From the NCBI RefSeq assembly GCF_963082655.1, contig NC_081552.1, forward strand, positions 65,298,589-65,362,588: a stretch of DNA of 64,000 bases. Reading direction: 5' to 3'. The notes under the pieces were generated by a model, which had not been told where the DNA came from, did no database searches, and worked only from the letters and a program-made list of their open reading frames with translations. A program made the position numbers and the translations under genes. This stretch comes from Stomoxys calcitrans (lineage: Eukaryota; Arthropoda; Insecta; Diptera; Muscidae). The first letter of the stretch is position 1. Each line of letters starts with the position of its first letter. Shown here one piece after another: positions 1 to 12,178 of this stretch.

Positions 1-827
1 AAACTCACTGTCTCAAATTTCAGCGACATCGGACAATAAATGCGTCTTTTATGGCCCCAAAACCTAAAACCTAGATATCGGTCTATATAGCAGCTATATC
101 CAAATCTGGACCGATCTGTGCGATATTGCAGAAGTATGTTAAGGGGCTTAACTTAACTCCCTGTTCCAAATTTCAGCGACATCGGACAATGAATGAGCAT
201 TTTATGGGCCCAAAACCATAAATCAAGAAATCGGTCTATATGGCAGCTATATCCAAATCTGAACCGATCTGGACCACATTGAAGAAATATATCAAAGAGC
301 CTAACACAACTCACTGTCCCAAATTTCAGCGAAATCGGATAATAAATGTGGCTTTTATGGGCCTTAGACCCTAAATTGGAGGATCGGTCTATGTGGCAGC
401 TATATCCAAATCTGGACCGATCTGAGCCAAATTGACGAAGGATGTCGAAGAGCCTAAGACAACTCACTGCCTCAAATTTCAACAAAATCGGATAATAAAT
501 GTGGCTTTTATGGGCCTAAGACTTCAATCGGCGGATCGGTCTATATGGGGGCTATATCAAGATATAGTCCGATATAGCCCATCTTCGAACTTAACCTGAT
601 TATGGACAAAAAAAGAATCTGTGCAAAATTTCAGCTCAATACCTCTCTTTTTAAAGACTGTAGCGTGATTTCAACAGACGGACAGACATGTCTAGATCGT
701 CTTAGATTTTTACGCTGATCAAGAATATATATACTTTATAGGGTCGGAAATGGATATTTCGATGTGTTGCAAACGGAATGACAAAATGAATATACCCCCA
801 TCCTTCGGTGGTGGCTATAAAAACATT
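1..827 (-). mobile_element. DINE-B (INE-1/Helentron-like), cut by window edge
   Basis: About three diverged ~153-bp body monomers (AATCGGATAATAAATGTGGC, GGTCTATATGGCAGCTATAT) are followed by the conserved terminal block: GACGGACAGACATGTCTAGA, AAGAATATATATACTTTATA, and the end motif CCTTCGGTGGTGGCTATAAAAA. The block reads as the reverse complement of the INE-1 5' core. The hairpin end lies outside the window. Open frames here run across the repeats and are not genes. Confidence 0.85.
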
Positions 828-1325
828 TTCAAGGAGGCCTGAGCAACAATTTTATGGAAATTTTGTGGTTAGAAAAAAAAGTATTGACATTTAAAAAAAA
901 TTTGCTAAAAAAACCTCCATATTCACAAAACTAAATGTAGATTTAAAATAGGTTTATTTTACATATTCCCTTTGTGGAACTGTCAAATAATCCTATTTTA
1001 AGGCTTTATAAAGTACGCATAAAAAATGTCATAGAAATTTTGACCTTAACACAAGGCCCAAACTGGGAAAAATTTTTTGTTCAGAGAATTTTTGATTGAA
1101 ATTTAGCAAATAGAATAACAATTCATTGAAAGTTATTCTTTGGAAGAAATTTTATAAAACTTTTTTTAATGCATAAGAATTTTATAATTTATAATTACGT
1201 CTTAAAAAAAGATTTAATAAACTCCGTCTTAAAAAATTAATATTAATAATGTTATGTTGAAATGTTGTCTTTATAAAAAAATTGTTTTTAGTAAGAACTT
1301 CATTACAATTTTGTCGTAAAGATAA
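828..1325. other. AT-rich spacer, no feature seen
   Basis: Rich in A and T homopolymers, with no open frame of interest and no similarity to the repeat families in the rest of the window. It may be host intergenic DNA or very old transposon sequence. Confidence 0.5.
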
Positions 1326-1938
1326 ATTTTTTGGGACGTCCCAGGTTTGAGTTTGTCTTTACGGGGAAGGGTCCTCCACCCGATATATAAAAATTATATA
1401 GCCTATGTTTCCTTCCGAACAATTGTGTACGATCTATGAAAATTGTAGGAAAATCGGTTGAGCCAAGTATCATATAGTCATAATGGGTCTAAAGACGTTT
1501 TTGAGTGCTGGCGTGATCCCCTATACTTCGATCTGATTTTGTACGCCAGATTCGAAATCTACTCCCTAATACCTTTCATTTGAGACCCATATTGAAATGA
1601 ACGTCCACTATGTTTGTTCGGGGGAGTTTTGGCGTTGGGGCGGCCCGATGGGTATTTAGACTAAAATTTTAGTACCATATTCGCATTATACTCTCCGATT
1701 CCTTTCATTTGATACCTATATTGTCCCGATCGGTCCACTTTTGATTTTAGGTTGTGTTTTTTAGCATATTCCCTCTTATTTGGGTCCGTCCCCCTTCTGA
1801 TAGCGAAAAATTAAATAACCTATGTTTCCTTCCAGATCAACCTACACAATCTGTGAAAATTTTAAGGAAATCGGATCAGCCGTTTTTGAATTTATACGGA
1901 ACAAACAAACAAACACAAATTGTATTTTATATATAAGA
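1326..1938 (-). mobile_element. Helitron-like element, 5' portion
   Basis: On the minus strand the 5' end is TCTTATATATAAAATAC at 1938, followed by TTTGTGTTTGTTTGTTTG, then the family signature around CGGCTGATCCGATTTCC. Further left come variable units with 'ATTTGATACC/ATTTGAGACC' and 'GGGGGAGTTTTGG'. No Rep/helicase coding is present, so it is non-autonomous. The 3' end (CTAGT) is missing on the left. Confidence 0.65.
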
Positions 1939-2290
1939 GTAATACAACTAGCATCCCGGTGTTTTTGTAATAATTTCGAATAAAATTTCAGAAATCTACC
2001 CATTTCTGTAAAGAAAGCGCCAAATAGTACCAAAATCACATTTCATCGGAAAAATCATTAAGTCGCTCAATATATATTGTCAAGGTATGAATTAATCCCA
2101 ATTTTGAGGCATTTAGCTCAATTTGTAATGAGATTACCAATTTGTATGTTTACGATTTCGGAAAAAAAATCTTCTGGACGCCCAAAATTTATAGTCAAGG
2201 TGAAGCTGTATCCCAACTTTGAGAGCTTAATATAACTCTCTAAAGAAAATCCCATTTTGTATGTTTTAGTACCTAAATGCACGAATTAAA
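1939..2290. other. AT-rich spacer, no feature seen
   Basis: Between the Helitron 5' terminus and a DINE head. A short phrase 'GTCAAGGT' recurs with AATTTGAG-like text twice, about 110 bp apart, suggesting an old diverged repeat. Nothing codes. Confidence 0.4.
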
Positions 2291-2597
2291 AACAAGTAAA
2301 AAGTCATTATGATCGGCCGGGCCGAACTTTGGATACACACCACCTCGGGTATATATGAAAACCCCTTTTCGTCGGTGAAAATTAAATAACTAGTTGTAAT
2401 AAATATAAGCCACTGTTGAATTTTTTATTTCAAAATTCAACAATATCGGGTAATAAATTAAGCTTTTATCAGTTTTAACCCATTAATCGGCATATCGATC
2501 TACATGCTAGCTATATCTAAAACAGTCCGATCTTTACCATATTTGCGTCAGATAGCAGGTGACCTAAAACTACTCACCGTTTCAAATTTCAGCGACA
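2291..2597 (-). mobile_element. DINE-B hairpin-end fragment
   Basis: Begins with the family terminus AACAAGTAAAAAG, the GC hairpin near 2312-2327, and GGATACACACCACCTCGGG (the inverted CCACC motif). About 1.3 monomers follow. It stops at ACATC, where a Helitron 5' terminus (TCTATATATA) begins, so the rest was displaced or lost at that insertion. Confidence 0.8.
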
Positions 2598-3775
2598 TCT
2601 ATATATATATAAATTAATTTGTATTTGTTTGTTTGTGGGTTTGTAAATATGTTTGTTCCATATAGACTCAAAAACGGCTAAACCGATTTCTTTCAAATGT
2701 TCACAGATTGTGGGGAGTGGTCCGGAAGGAGCAATAGGCTATATAAGTTTTTGATATCGCAAGGGGGGGCGATCCCCCTTACCACAAAAGTACCAGCCAA
2801 AAATAAAAGTGGACCGATTGGGACAATATGGGACTTAAATGAAAGGTATTCAAGAGTAGAGTACAAATTCCGTATTAAAAATTGGGTCCAAATAATTGGG
2901 CCCGACCCCAAAAAACCCCCAAAATAAGTTTATTGGACTATAATGACAAAATGGGAATCGAATTAAAGGTATTCGGGAGTAGAATACGAATATGGGCCGG
3001 AATGTGCAATAGGATCTATTAGTTATTGATATCGCAAGGGGGACGGACCCCCCTACTTACCCCTAAAGTACCACCCAAAAGTAAAAATGGAGCGATTGGG
3101 ACAATATGGGACTTAAATGAAAGATATTCAAGAGTAAAACCTCCAAAAATATGGGTCTTGAATGAAAGGTATTCGCGAGTAGATCACGAATATGGTCAGG
3201 AAGGAGGTATAGGCTATATAATATGTTGATATTGGAAGGGGGCTAATCCTCCCACGTTACCACAAAAACGCCACCCAAAATCAAAAGTTGACCGATAGGG
3301 ACAATATGGGTATCAAATGAAAGATATTGGAGAGTAGAAAGCGAATGTGATATAAAAACTTGTGTTCATGTATCCAAGGGGTAGCATACAGACGCCCTCC
3401 ACCAAACGGGTGTATACACCAATCATGACAAGACGTGGTTAAATTAAAGGTATACGTTTGTGTACTGCGAATCTGACATCATTATTCTGCTCATAACCTA
3501 ACGGGACACTGTGTGATTTATTTAATGTGTAGGCCGCCATAGCACCGAAATTATAATATTCAGCGCGAAAGCAGGAGTTGCAAACCTCAACAGGTTGCAA
3601 CCATTTTTAGGTCACCGATAGACGAGACCAAACGACGTGTTGCTGGGCAACACATTTTTGTTCAAGAGTTTTACACGGTAAGAACTATCGCCACCGCAAA
3701 AAATATGTAGACTGGTAAATTAGTTTTTTTACAACAGAAAATCGTTTAATATGGCAATTTAATATGATTTAAATA
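2598..3775 (+). mobile_element. Helitron-like element, 5' part
   Basis: 5' terminus TCTATATATATATAAATT, then TTTGTTTGTTTGTGGG and ACTCAAAAACGGCTAAACCG. Imperfect ~150-250-bp units follow with 'GGACTTAAATGAAAGGTATT' and 'AAGGGGG' tracts. From ~3480 it matches the copy at 41735-42950 (CATAACCTAACGGGACACTG, ACGTGTTGCTGGGCAACAC). A DINE-B interrupts it at 3776 and it resumes at 4988. No helicase reading frame is present. Confidence 0.7.
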
Positions 3776-4987
3776 CGAGTAAAACAGCGTTAAGTTCGGC
3801 CGGGCCGAACTTTGGATACCCACCACCTGGGGTATATATGTAAACCACCTTTCATCAAAATTCGGTGAAAATTTCGAAATATATTCCCATTTGGACCAAA
3901 TACTAATTAGTACATGTCATTGTTCAATTGTGTATAACAAAATATTGATCTTTTGAGTAGTTTCATCTAAAAATAAACTGATCTGAACCATATACGACAC
4001 AGATGTCGAAAAGCCTAACATAAATCACTGTGTCAATGAAATCGGATTATAAATGCGCCTTTTATGGGGCCAAGACTTTAAATCGAGATATCGGTCTACC
4101 TGGCAGCTTTGTCCAAATCTGGACCGATTTGGGCCAAGTTGCAGAAAAATGGAGAAGGAGAAGGAGGTAGAAGAACCTAACTTAACTCACTGTCTCATTT
4201 CAGCGACATCGGACAATAAATGCGCCTTTTGTGGACCCAAAACCTAAAACTGAGATACCGGTCTATATGGCAGCTTCCAAATCTGGACGGTCTGTGCTAT
4301 ATTGCAGAGGTATGTCAAGGGCTAAACTTATATCACTGTTACAAATTTCGGCGACATTGGACAATAAATGTGCTTTTTATGAGGCCAAAACCTTAAACCG
4401 AGAAATCTATAAATCTATATGGCAGCTATATCCAAATCTGAACCTAACAGAGCCAAATCGAAGAAAGATGTCGAAGGGCCTAAGACAACTCACTGTTCCA
4501 AACTTCATCAAAATCGAATAATAAATGTGACTTTTATGGGACTATATGGTCTTTATGGCAGCTATATCCAAATCTGATCTGGGCCAATTGAAGAAGGATG
4601 TCGACTGGTCTAATACAATACACTATCCCAAATTTCAGCAAAATTTGATATTAATGTGACTTTTATGGGCCTAAGAACCTAAATAAGCAGATCGGTCTAT
4701 ATGGCGGCTATTTCAATCTATAGTACGATATAGCCCATCTTCGAACTTAACCTGGTTATGGACAAAAAAAGAATATCTGCAACGTTTCAGCTCAATATCT
4801 CTCTTTTTAAAGACTGTAGCGTGATTTCAACAGACAGACGGACAAACGGACGGACATGTCTAGATTGTCTTAGATTTTTACGCTGAGAATATATATACAT
4901 TATATGGTCGGAAATGGATATTTCGATATGTTGCAAACGGAATGACAAAATGAATATACTCCCATCCTTCGGTGATGGGTATAAAAA
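3776..4987 (-). mobile_element. DINE-B, both ends present
   Basis: Hairpin at 3792-3812 has 10-nt arms (AAGTTCGGCC) around one G. CCACC motif GGATACCCACCACCTGGGG is near 3812. About five 153-bp monomers follow, then the microsatellite GACAGACGGACAAACGGACG and terminus ATCCTTCGGTGATGGGTATA. It lies within a Helitron whose sequence continues on both sides (compare 42240-42290, where the same Helitron sequence is uninterrupted). Confidence 0.85.
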
Positions 4988-5272
4988 AAGACTAAATGAT
5001 GACTATTTAATAGGTAGTCATATGGTATGGTGGTTGTCTATGAATGACTATTCATAGACAACCACCATACCATATGATCCACTCTAAGCGAGTAGCACTA
5101 ACATTCAAATTAGCGTCATCTGGCAGTCTTCAACTGAAATAGTTTGATCCAATTGGATTTAGTTGATTCAATTAAAAACATGCCAACATGAACAGATAGA
5201 AGGCAGATTGGTAAAAATTAATCATCAGCATGTATCTTTGTTATGACAACCTATAGGTCCTTTGAATAAAGA
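4988..5272 (+). mobile_element. Helitron middle segment between two DINEs
   Basis: Starts GACTAAATGATGACTATTTA and runs to CCTTTGAATAAAGAACAATT. It aligns with 42258-42665 of the Helitron at 41735 and with 36590-36854. It contains a perfect 27-bp inverted repeat, listed separately. Same transposon as 2598-3775, interrupted by DINE-B on the left and DINE-A on the right. Confidence 0.7.
5019..5076. repeat. Perfect 27-bp inverted repeat, 4-nt loop
   Basis: Left arm 5019-5045 begins CATATGGTATGGTGG. Right arm 5050-5076 is its exact reverse complement. The loop is GACT. The related segment at 36.6 kb has only a short imperfect form, and the 42.3-kb copy has none, so the palindrome was formed or perfected in this copy. 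Confidence 0.9.
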
Positions 5273-6269
5273 ACAATTAAAAGCGTGCAAAGTTCGGCCG
5301 GGCCGAATCTTATATACCCTCCACCATGGATCGCATTTGTCGAGTTCTTTCCCCGGCATCTCTTCTTAAGCAAAAACGGATATAAAAAAAGATTTCCTTT
5401 GCTATTTGAGTGATATCAAGATATGGTCTGGCTTGGACCACAATTAAATTATATGTTGGAAATCTGTGTAAAATTTTACCTAATTCGAATATGAATTGCG
5501 CCCTTTGGGGGCTTAAGAAGAAAAGTAGAGAGATCGATTTATATGGGGCTGTATCGGGCTATGGACCGATTCAGACCATAATAAATACGTATGTTGATGG
5601 TCATAAGAGGATCCGTCGCACAAAATTTCAGGCAAATCGGATAATAATTGTGACCTCTAGAGGCTCAAGAAGTCAAGATCCCAGATCGGTTTATATGGCA
5701 GCTATATCAGGTTATGAACCGATTTCAACCATACATGGCACAGTTGTTGGATATAATAATAAAATACTTCATGCAAAAATCCATTCAAATCGGATAAGAA
5801 TTGCGCTCCCTAGAGTCTCAAGAATTCAAGACGAAAGATCGGTTTATATGGCAGCTATATCAGGTTATAAACCGATTTGAAACACGTCGTGCAAGATTTC
5901 ATTCCAATCGGATAAGAATTGCGCGCTCTAGAGGCTCAAGAAGTCAAGACCCAAGATCGGTTTATATGGCAGCTATATCAAAACATGGACCGATATGGCC
6001 CATTTACAATACCAACCGACCTACACTAATGAGAAGTATTTGTGCAAAATTTCAAGCGGCTAGCTTTACTCCTTCGGAAGTTAGCGTACTTTCGACAGAC
6101 AGACGAACGGACGGACGGACAGACGGACGGACATGGCTAAATCGACATAAAATGTCACGACGATCAAAAATATGTATACTTTATGGGGTCTCAGACGAAT
6201 ATTTCGAGTAGTTACAAACAGAATGACGAAATTAGTATACCCCCCATCCTATGGTGGAGGGTATAAAAA
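5273..6269 (-). mobile_element. DINE-A, both ends present
   Basis: Hairpin TTCGGCC-G-GGCCGAA at 5293-5307, then TATATACCCTCCACCATGGA. Body monomers of ~153 bp carry TCAAGAAGTCAAGATCCCAG and GGTTTATATGGCAGCTATAT. The terminal block is ATATTTCGAGTAGTTACAAA, with end motif CCTATGGTGGAGGGTATAAA. A 156-codon frame at 5410-5880 is repeat-derived: its SRGSRSQDPRSVYMAAISGY segment recurs every 51 residues. Confidence 0.88.
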
Positions 6270-7589
6270 TAAAATATAGGAATATGGGAAGGATTTAAAA
6301 GCAAAAAATTTTTATCAAATTCTGGGGTGGGATGCCTAGGAGAACCGCCCACCCCCAAGACTCGGCAAGACGAACCACTACAATATGGAACTCAAATTAA
6401 AGTTATTTGAGAGTAGAAAACGAATCTGATATCCAATTGCGGAACTAAGTGTTTCGTGGGTCACCCCACCACTATAAAACCCTTCAAATCGGACATATTT
6501 ACCGATCATTGCACTATGGATCTTAAATGAAAGGTCTTTGGGAATAGAGCACGAAATTGACTTTCAATTTTGGGACCAAATCTCTGGGGGTCCACCACAC
6601 CCCAAGAAGGGCTTTTACTTACCATTGCAATGTGGGGTTTAAATAAGAGGTACTTTAGTGTAGAAAAATCCAGGAAAATTGGAATACATTTTCATCTACA
6701 ATTACGCAGAAATGTTCAAATTTAGAGAAATTCTCTCCAACATAGCATAGTCGGGCACAGCTGAGGGAGGCGGACCCTTCCCCTCCCCCCAAAATACCCC
6801 AAAATCGGACATATTTAACGACCATGGCAATATGGGACTCAAATGAAAGGTATTTGCGAGTAGAATTCGAATCTAATATCCAAATGTGGGACTACGTTTC
6901 TGGGGATCCCTACACCCTTCCCCAAAACATTCCCCCCCCAAGCAGGACTTATTTACTGATCATGCGAATATGGGGCTTAAATAAAAGTATTTGAGTGTAG
7001 AGTTCTAATCTGATATCCAAATATGGTACCAAATGTTTGGGGACCGCCTCTCCCCAAAATATCTCCAATGGGCACAAATTTGTGACCATAGCAATATGGG
7101 GCTCAAATGAAAGGTCTTGGGAGTAAAGCACGAATCTAATATCGATATTTGGGAAAAGTGTCTCTGGGGCCACCCCACCCCCACATCCCCACCCAAATAG
7201 GAAGTATTTGCTGACTATTGTAATATGAGGATCAAATAAGAAAGTTTTTAAAGTAGAACACGAATCCGATATATGTTTTCAAGGACAATTTACTGAGTGG
7301 CCTCCCATCCCCCAAAACACCCCCTAAGCCGGTCATATTTGCCAACTATGGAAATATGGGGCTCAAATGAAAGGTATTTGGGAGTAGAACACTTTTCCAA
7401 TATCAACATTAGGGACCAACTGTGTAGGAGACGTCCCACCAGCATAACAAATAGGATGTATTTGCTCACCAAGACAATTTGGGTCTTAAAGAGAGTGGAA
7501 CTAAATATTTATAGTTTTTAGGGCCAATACCCAAACCGAGGCCAATGGCAATATGGGGATTAAATAAATTATATATAGATATGTGAGAA
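6270..7589 (+). mobile_element. Helitron-like body, no ends
   Basis: Six or more diverged units, each with 'ATGGGACTCAAATGAAAGGT', 'GAGTAGAA', 'GATATCCAAAT' and a C-rich stretch near CCCCAAAACACCCC. Positions 6270-6755 match 41230-41734 (CAAATTTAGAG, CTCCAACATAGCATA). Later units continue past the point where that copy ends in CAGCTA. Frames on both strands are short and not coding. Confidence 0.65.
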
Positions 7590-7800
7590 TAGGGCGCAAT
7601 TCTCGTCCGATTTGACTGAAATTTTGCATGTGGTGATCGGTTCATAATCTGATATAGCTGTCATATAAACCGATCTTGGATCTTGACTTCTTGAGCAATA
7701 GAGCGCGCAATTCTCATCCGATTTGGATGAAATCTTGCATGAGATGTTTTGTTATGACTTCCAATAACTGTGCTAGGTATGGCGCAAATCGGAACATAAC
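7590..7800 (+). mobile_element. DINE-A body fragment
   Basis: About 1.4 DINE-A monomers in + orientation (GGCGCAATTCTCGTCCGATT, CATATAAACCGATCTTGG). It lacks both element ends and abuts a DINE-B in the opposite orientation without any hairpin between them. Confidence 0.7.
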
Positions 7801-9234
7801 CACTTTTCCTCATAATCCGGTGAACATTGCATAATTTATGCTCCCATATCAGCTATATCGAAAAATGGTCCGATTTTGACAAAATTCGGCACGGACATTG
7901 AGTGGTCTAACAAGTACAAGTCATTTTTCAATTTTGTAGAACAAAATATTGGACTTTTTGGTAGCTATTTCCATTATGCACTGATCTGAAGCATATACGA
8001 CATGGATGTCGAAAAGCCTAACACAACTCACTGTTCCAAATATGGGAAATAAGATTATAACTGCGCCTTTTATGGGGCCAAGACTTTAAATTGAGAGATC
8101 GGTCTATATGGCAGCTATATTCAAATCTGGACCAAATTGAAGAAGGATTTTGAAGGGCCTAATACAACTCATTGTCCCAAATTTTGGCGAAATCGGACAA
8201 TAAATGCGCCTTTTATTGGCGATGTCGAAAAGCCTAACACAACTCACTATTCCAAATATGGGAAATAAATTATAACTGCGCCTTTTATGGGTCCAAGATT
8301 TTAAATCGAGAGATCAGTCTATATGGCAGCTATACCTAAATGTGAATCGATCTAAGCCAAATTACAGAAAATTTTCGTAAAGCCTAATACAACTTATTGC
8401 TCCAAATTTCGGCGAAATCGGATTATAAATGCGCCTTTTATGGAGCTAAGACTTAAAATGGAGAGATCGGTCCACATGGCAACTATATACAAATCTGGGC
8501 CGATCTGGACCAATTTCAAGACTGATTTAGAAGGTCCTTATACGAATTACTGTGCCAAATTCGGCGAAGTCGGACAATGAATGCGCCTTTTATGGGCCCC
8601 AAAACCTTAAATCGAGAGATCGGTCTATATGGCAGCTATATTCAAATCTGAACCGATTTGGGGCAAATTGAAGAAGGATATCGAAGGACCTTACTCAACT
8701 CTCTGTCCTAAATTTTGGAAATATGGGGCAATAAATGCGCCTTTCATGGACCCAAAACCTTTAATCGATCTATTGCCAGCTATATCCAAATCTGCACCGA
8801 TCAAGGCCAAATTGAATAAAAAGGATGTCGAGTGGCTTAACACAACTCACTACTCACACAACTGTCCGAAATTTCCGCAAACTCCGATAATCAATGTGGC
8901 TTTTATGCCTAAGACCTTAAGTCGGCGGATCGGTATATATGAGGGGCTATATCAAGATAAAGTGCAATATAGCCCATCTTCAAACTTAACCTGCTTTTGG
9001 GCAAAAAAACAAAAAACAAACAAAATGTGCAAATTTTCAGATCCATATCTCTATTTTTGATGATTGTTGCGTGGTTTCAACAGACAGACGGGTGGACTTG
9101 GCTAGATCGTCTTAGATTTTTGGGACGATCAAGAATATATATACTTTACAGAGTCAGAAATAGATATTTCGATGTGTTGCAAACGGAATGACAAAATTAA
9201 TATACCAACATCCTTCGGTGGTGGGTAAAAAAAA
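7801..9234 (-). mobile_element. DINE-B lacking its hairpin end
   Basis: Starts inside the usual leader (TAATCCGGTGAACATTGCAT). It carries about seven monomers and finishes with the conserved block (AAGAATATATATACTTTACA) and CCTTCGGTGGTGGGTAAAAA. A duplicated 'GATGTCGAAAAGCCTAACAC' monomer start at ~8006 and ~8222 shows recent unequal exchange within the array. Confidence 0.8.
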
Positions 9235-9832
9235 GTGAATTTCTACAGCCAGCCGAATTCAATGAAATTTTGCGCACGTGTTGGAACGTCAATAAAATGT
9301 CTCATGCAAAATCAGACGAAAATTGTGACTTCTACAGGCTTAAAGCCTGTATCGGATGAAGAATATATCTGGGACCTGTATCTAAATCTAATCCGAATTT
9401 AATGAAATTTTTCACACATATTAATACGTCAAATTAAACACCACTTCTTAAATCTTGTTAAGATTGGAAATACTACAGCCTTAAAAGATGATATCGCGTA
9501 AATTAAATATATGGGAGCAATATCTAAATCTAATCGATTTTTATGAAATTTTGCACACTAAAAATGGCGGCTTACATACCCTTAAAAGGCCATATCAGAC
9601 GAAAGATATATATAGATCGATTTTTAAATATATTTCTACACAGATTAGGACTTCAAATAAAATAGCTAACGCAAAATTTTGTAAAGATCGGACCCAAATT
9701 GTGGCTGATACAGCCTTAAAATTCGATATCGTATGAAAGATATATATGGGTGGTATGTCTAAATCTAATCCGACGAACATAGCTAAATCGAATCAGAAAG
9801 TGATTCTGAGTCGATCGGTGTACTTATCAATG
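9235..9832 (-). mobile_element. DINE-C-like body and DINE-related fragment
   Basis: Four diverged units contain 'TCTAAATCTAATC', 'GAAATTTTGCACAC' and 'TACAGCCTTAAA' at ~130-150-bp spacing, a subtype also seen at 17733-17836. At 9790-9832 a short piece (CGAATCAGAAAGTGATTCTG) is the reverse of the unit at 48515-48560. No ends remain. Confidence 0.5.
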
Positions 9833-11102
9833 GGTCTAGCTCTTCTCTTTGTATCCTCTCCATCGAATGCAAGATACTCTCGAGCGTACTGTGTGAAAGA
9901 TTTAAACCTTAAGTCAATGAGATAATTGGGCACTACCAATGCGGCTTTAGACCTGGTAAATCCACCCTCGACCAAATATTCACACTGCGCCAAATCCTGG
10001 AAAGACCTGAGAAGGACAAACCAACACCTGCCATCTCTTTGTTGACTACAAAGCCGCTTTCGATACCCCTTTAGGTTCAAAGGCATTTCAAGCCATGTCT
10101 AAGTTTCATATCCCTGCAAAATTGATAAGACTGTGCAGGATGACACTTGCAGGAAAGAATCTCTCCGAACCATTCAATACCAAATAACGTTTTAGACAAG
10201 GAAACAACCTATCGTGTAATCTCTTTAATATCCTGTTTGATACGATTATACGAGATGCAGATGTGAATAGATATGGCACACTAATCACAAGAGAACACAT
10301 GCTACTCGCCTATGCTGATGACATCGATATCATAGGTCGGTCACCGGAAGTAGTAACTGCAGTCTTTGAAAGAATCGAAAGAGAGTCAGTGAAAATGGGT
10401 CTGGCAGTAAATAGAGATAAGACTAAATGAATGGTTTCAGCTCCCAAAAAGCCTTGCACAACCGAGCAGAGAAAATGGAGAAAGTTGGGAACCACAACTT
10501 TGACACAGTCAGTAACTTTATCTATCTCGGCACCGCCGTAACCGAAACGAAAGACACCAGTTTTGAGATTAAGCGAAGAATAATACTGGGAAACAGATGC
10601 TACTTTAGACTAAGTAAGCAGTTTAGACACAATGCCACTTTCGACTGACGAAGATTACACTATACAAGACACTGACACTACCCGTGTTGTTATATGGTTC
10701 TGAAGCATAGGTAATTGTGAAAGCAGATGAAGCAGCATGGAGTATTTGAGAGAAAGATTCTTCGTAAAATATGTGGACCAGTTTGCGATAATGGGGAATA
10801 TAGACGTCGTATGAACCACGAGCTGTATGACGAAGATAGCATAGTTACACGAATCAATATACAACGGCTGCGTTGGCTAGGTCAAGTTGTCAGAAGCTAC
10901 AGCAAAGAAGTCTTTTGAAGGTAAGCACGGTTGTACACGCAAACCGGGAAGACCAAAAGCCCGATGGAAAGTTCAAGTGGTGAGAGACATCTCGAAACTA
11001 GGTGCCAGGGATTTTAGAATGAGCGCAGAAGATCGAGGCGCTTGGAACGATATTCTAGGTTCGGCTTGGGAACAAATTTTATGTCAAAACCAATTAAACA
11101 AA
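9833..11102 (+). pseudogene. Non-LTR retrotransposon RT relic, YADD intact
   Basis: A decayed reverse transcriptase, read by joining frames. In order: a finger segment CGFRPGKSTLDQIFTLRQ (~9937), motif A FVDYKAAFDTP (~10040), an RFRQGN-like segment (~10190), and motif C LAYADDIDIIGRS with catalytic YADD at 10311-10322. The thumb/C-terminal part follows: FERKILRKICGP (10746), RRRMNHELYD, IQRLRWLGQVVR (10856) and RKPGRPKARWK (10941). Stop codons and shifts occur throughout (for example TGA at 10427). The 5' part (endonuclease) is absent, as usual for 5'-truncated copies. A second copy lies at 57626-58470. No RNase H was seen. I cannot place the clade with confidence. Confidence 0.75.
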
Positions 11103-12178
11103 TAACATATTTAAATATAGCGTCCATAGACCGATTTCCCGATAAAGGGTCTGAAGTCCATAAAAACTTAATTTTTCATCTGCTTTCGCTGAAATTTAAA
11201 ACAGCGAGTAGTTTTAACCCTCCCAACATCCCACCTAAATATAATTCATATTGGACTATATTTCCATATAGCTGCCATATAGACCGAATTCCCGATAAAG
11301 GTTCTGAAGCCCATAAAAGCTTTATTTTTTAACCTATTTCGCTGAAATTTGAGCACTGAGTTGTTTTGAGCCTCCAGATATCCTCCCCACAAATGTTTCA
11401 GATCGAACTATGTCATATAGACCGATATGCCGTTTAAGGGTCTGGAACTCATAAAAGCTGAATTTATTACCCATTTAAGCCAAAATTTTAATCAGTGAGT
11501 GAGTTGCTTTAAGCCACCCGCCATCTGACCCAAATATGGTAAAGATCGGAACGTATTTAGATATGAATGTCATATAGACCGATATGGCGATTAAGGGTCA
11601 GAAGCTCATAAAATCTTTATTAATTACCCGATTTCGTCGAAATTTTAAATAGTAAGTTGGTTTAAGCCTTTCGACATCCGACTTACATATGAGTAAGATG
11701 AGATCATATAGATATAGCTGTCATATAGACCAATCTTCCAATTTAGGCTCTTAATCCCATAAAAAGTAGATTTATTGCCTAAAAATTTTACTTGAATAAG
11801 AGTTATCGGGACCTGAATAAAATATGATCCATACCAGATATAACTACGGATATAGTAGGTGAGTTAAAATTAAATAGGATAATTATTATATCCTTGTTTA
11901 ATTTGGGCCAGATCGGTCCAGATTTGGTTATAGGTGTCATATAGAACGATCTTTCGACTTAAAGTCTAGGCCCTATAAAAAGCGCATTTGTTATCCGATT
12001 CCGTTGAAATTTGACGCAGTGACTTATGTTAGGCTTTTCGACATCCGTGTTCTATATGGTTTAGATCGGATTATATTTGGATATAGCTACCAGAGAGACC
12101 AATATTTTGTTCTACAAAATTGAACTGCATTTGTTAGACCACTCAATGTCCATACCGAATTCGGGTGCATAAGTTATG
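11103..12178 (+). mobile_element. DINE-B-related body, ends missing
   Basis: Seven diverged monomers in + orientation, each with CATATAGACCGA, a 'GGGTCTGAAG' phrase and 'TTCGCTGAAATTT'. There is no block A and no hairpin. It starts directly after the retrotransposon 3' end and fuses at ~12178 to Helitron-like sequence. It is more diverged than other arrays here, so probably older. Confidence 0.6.

Noticed and set aside
5410..5880. 156-codon frame with SRSQDPRSVYMAAISGY repeats
   Set aside because: Same cause as above. The frame is interrupted in most other DINE-A copies and shows no start context or domain.
6090..6135. GACGGACG direct repeats as a CRISPR-like or regulatory array
   Set aside because: A short GACG/GTCC microsatellite present at the same place in every DINE block A (also described for INE-1-type elements). 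No spacers.
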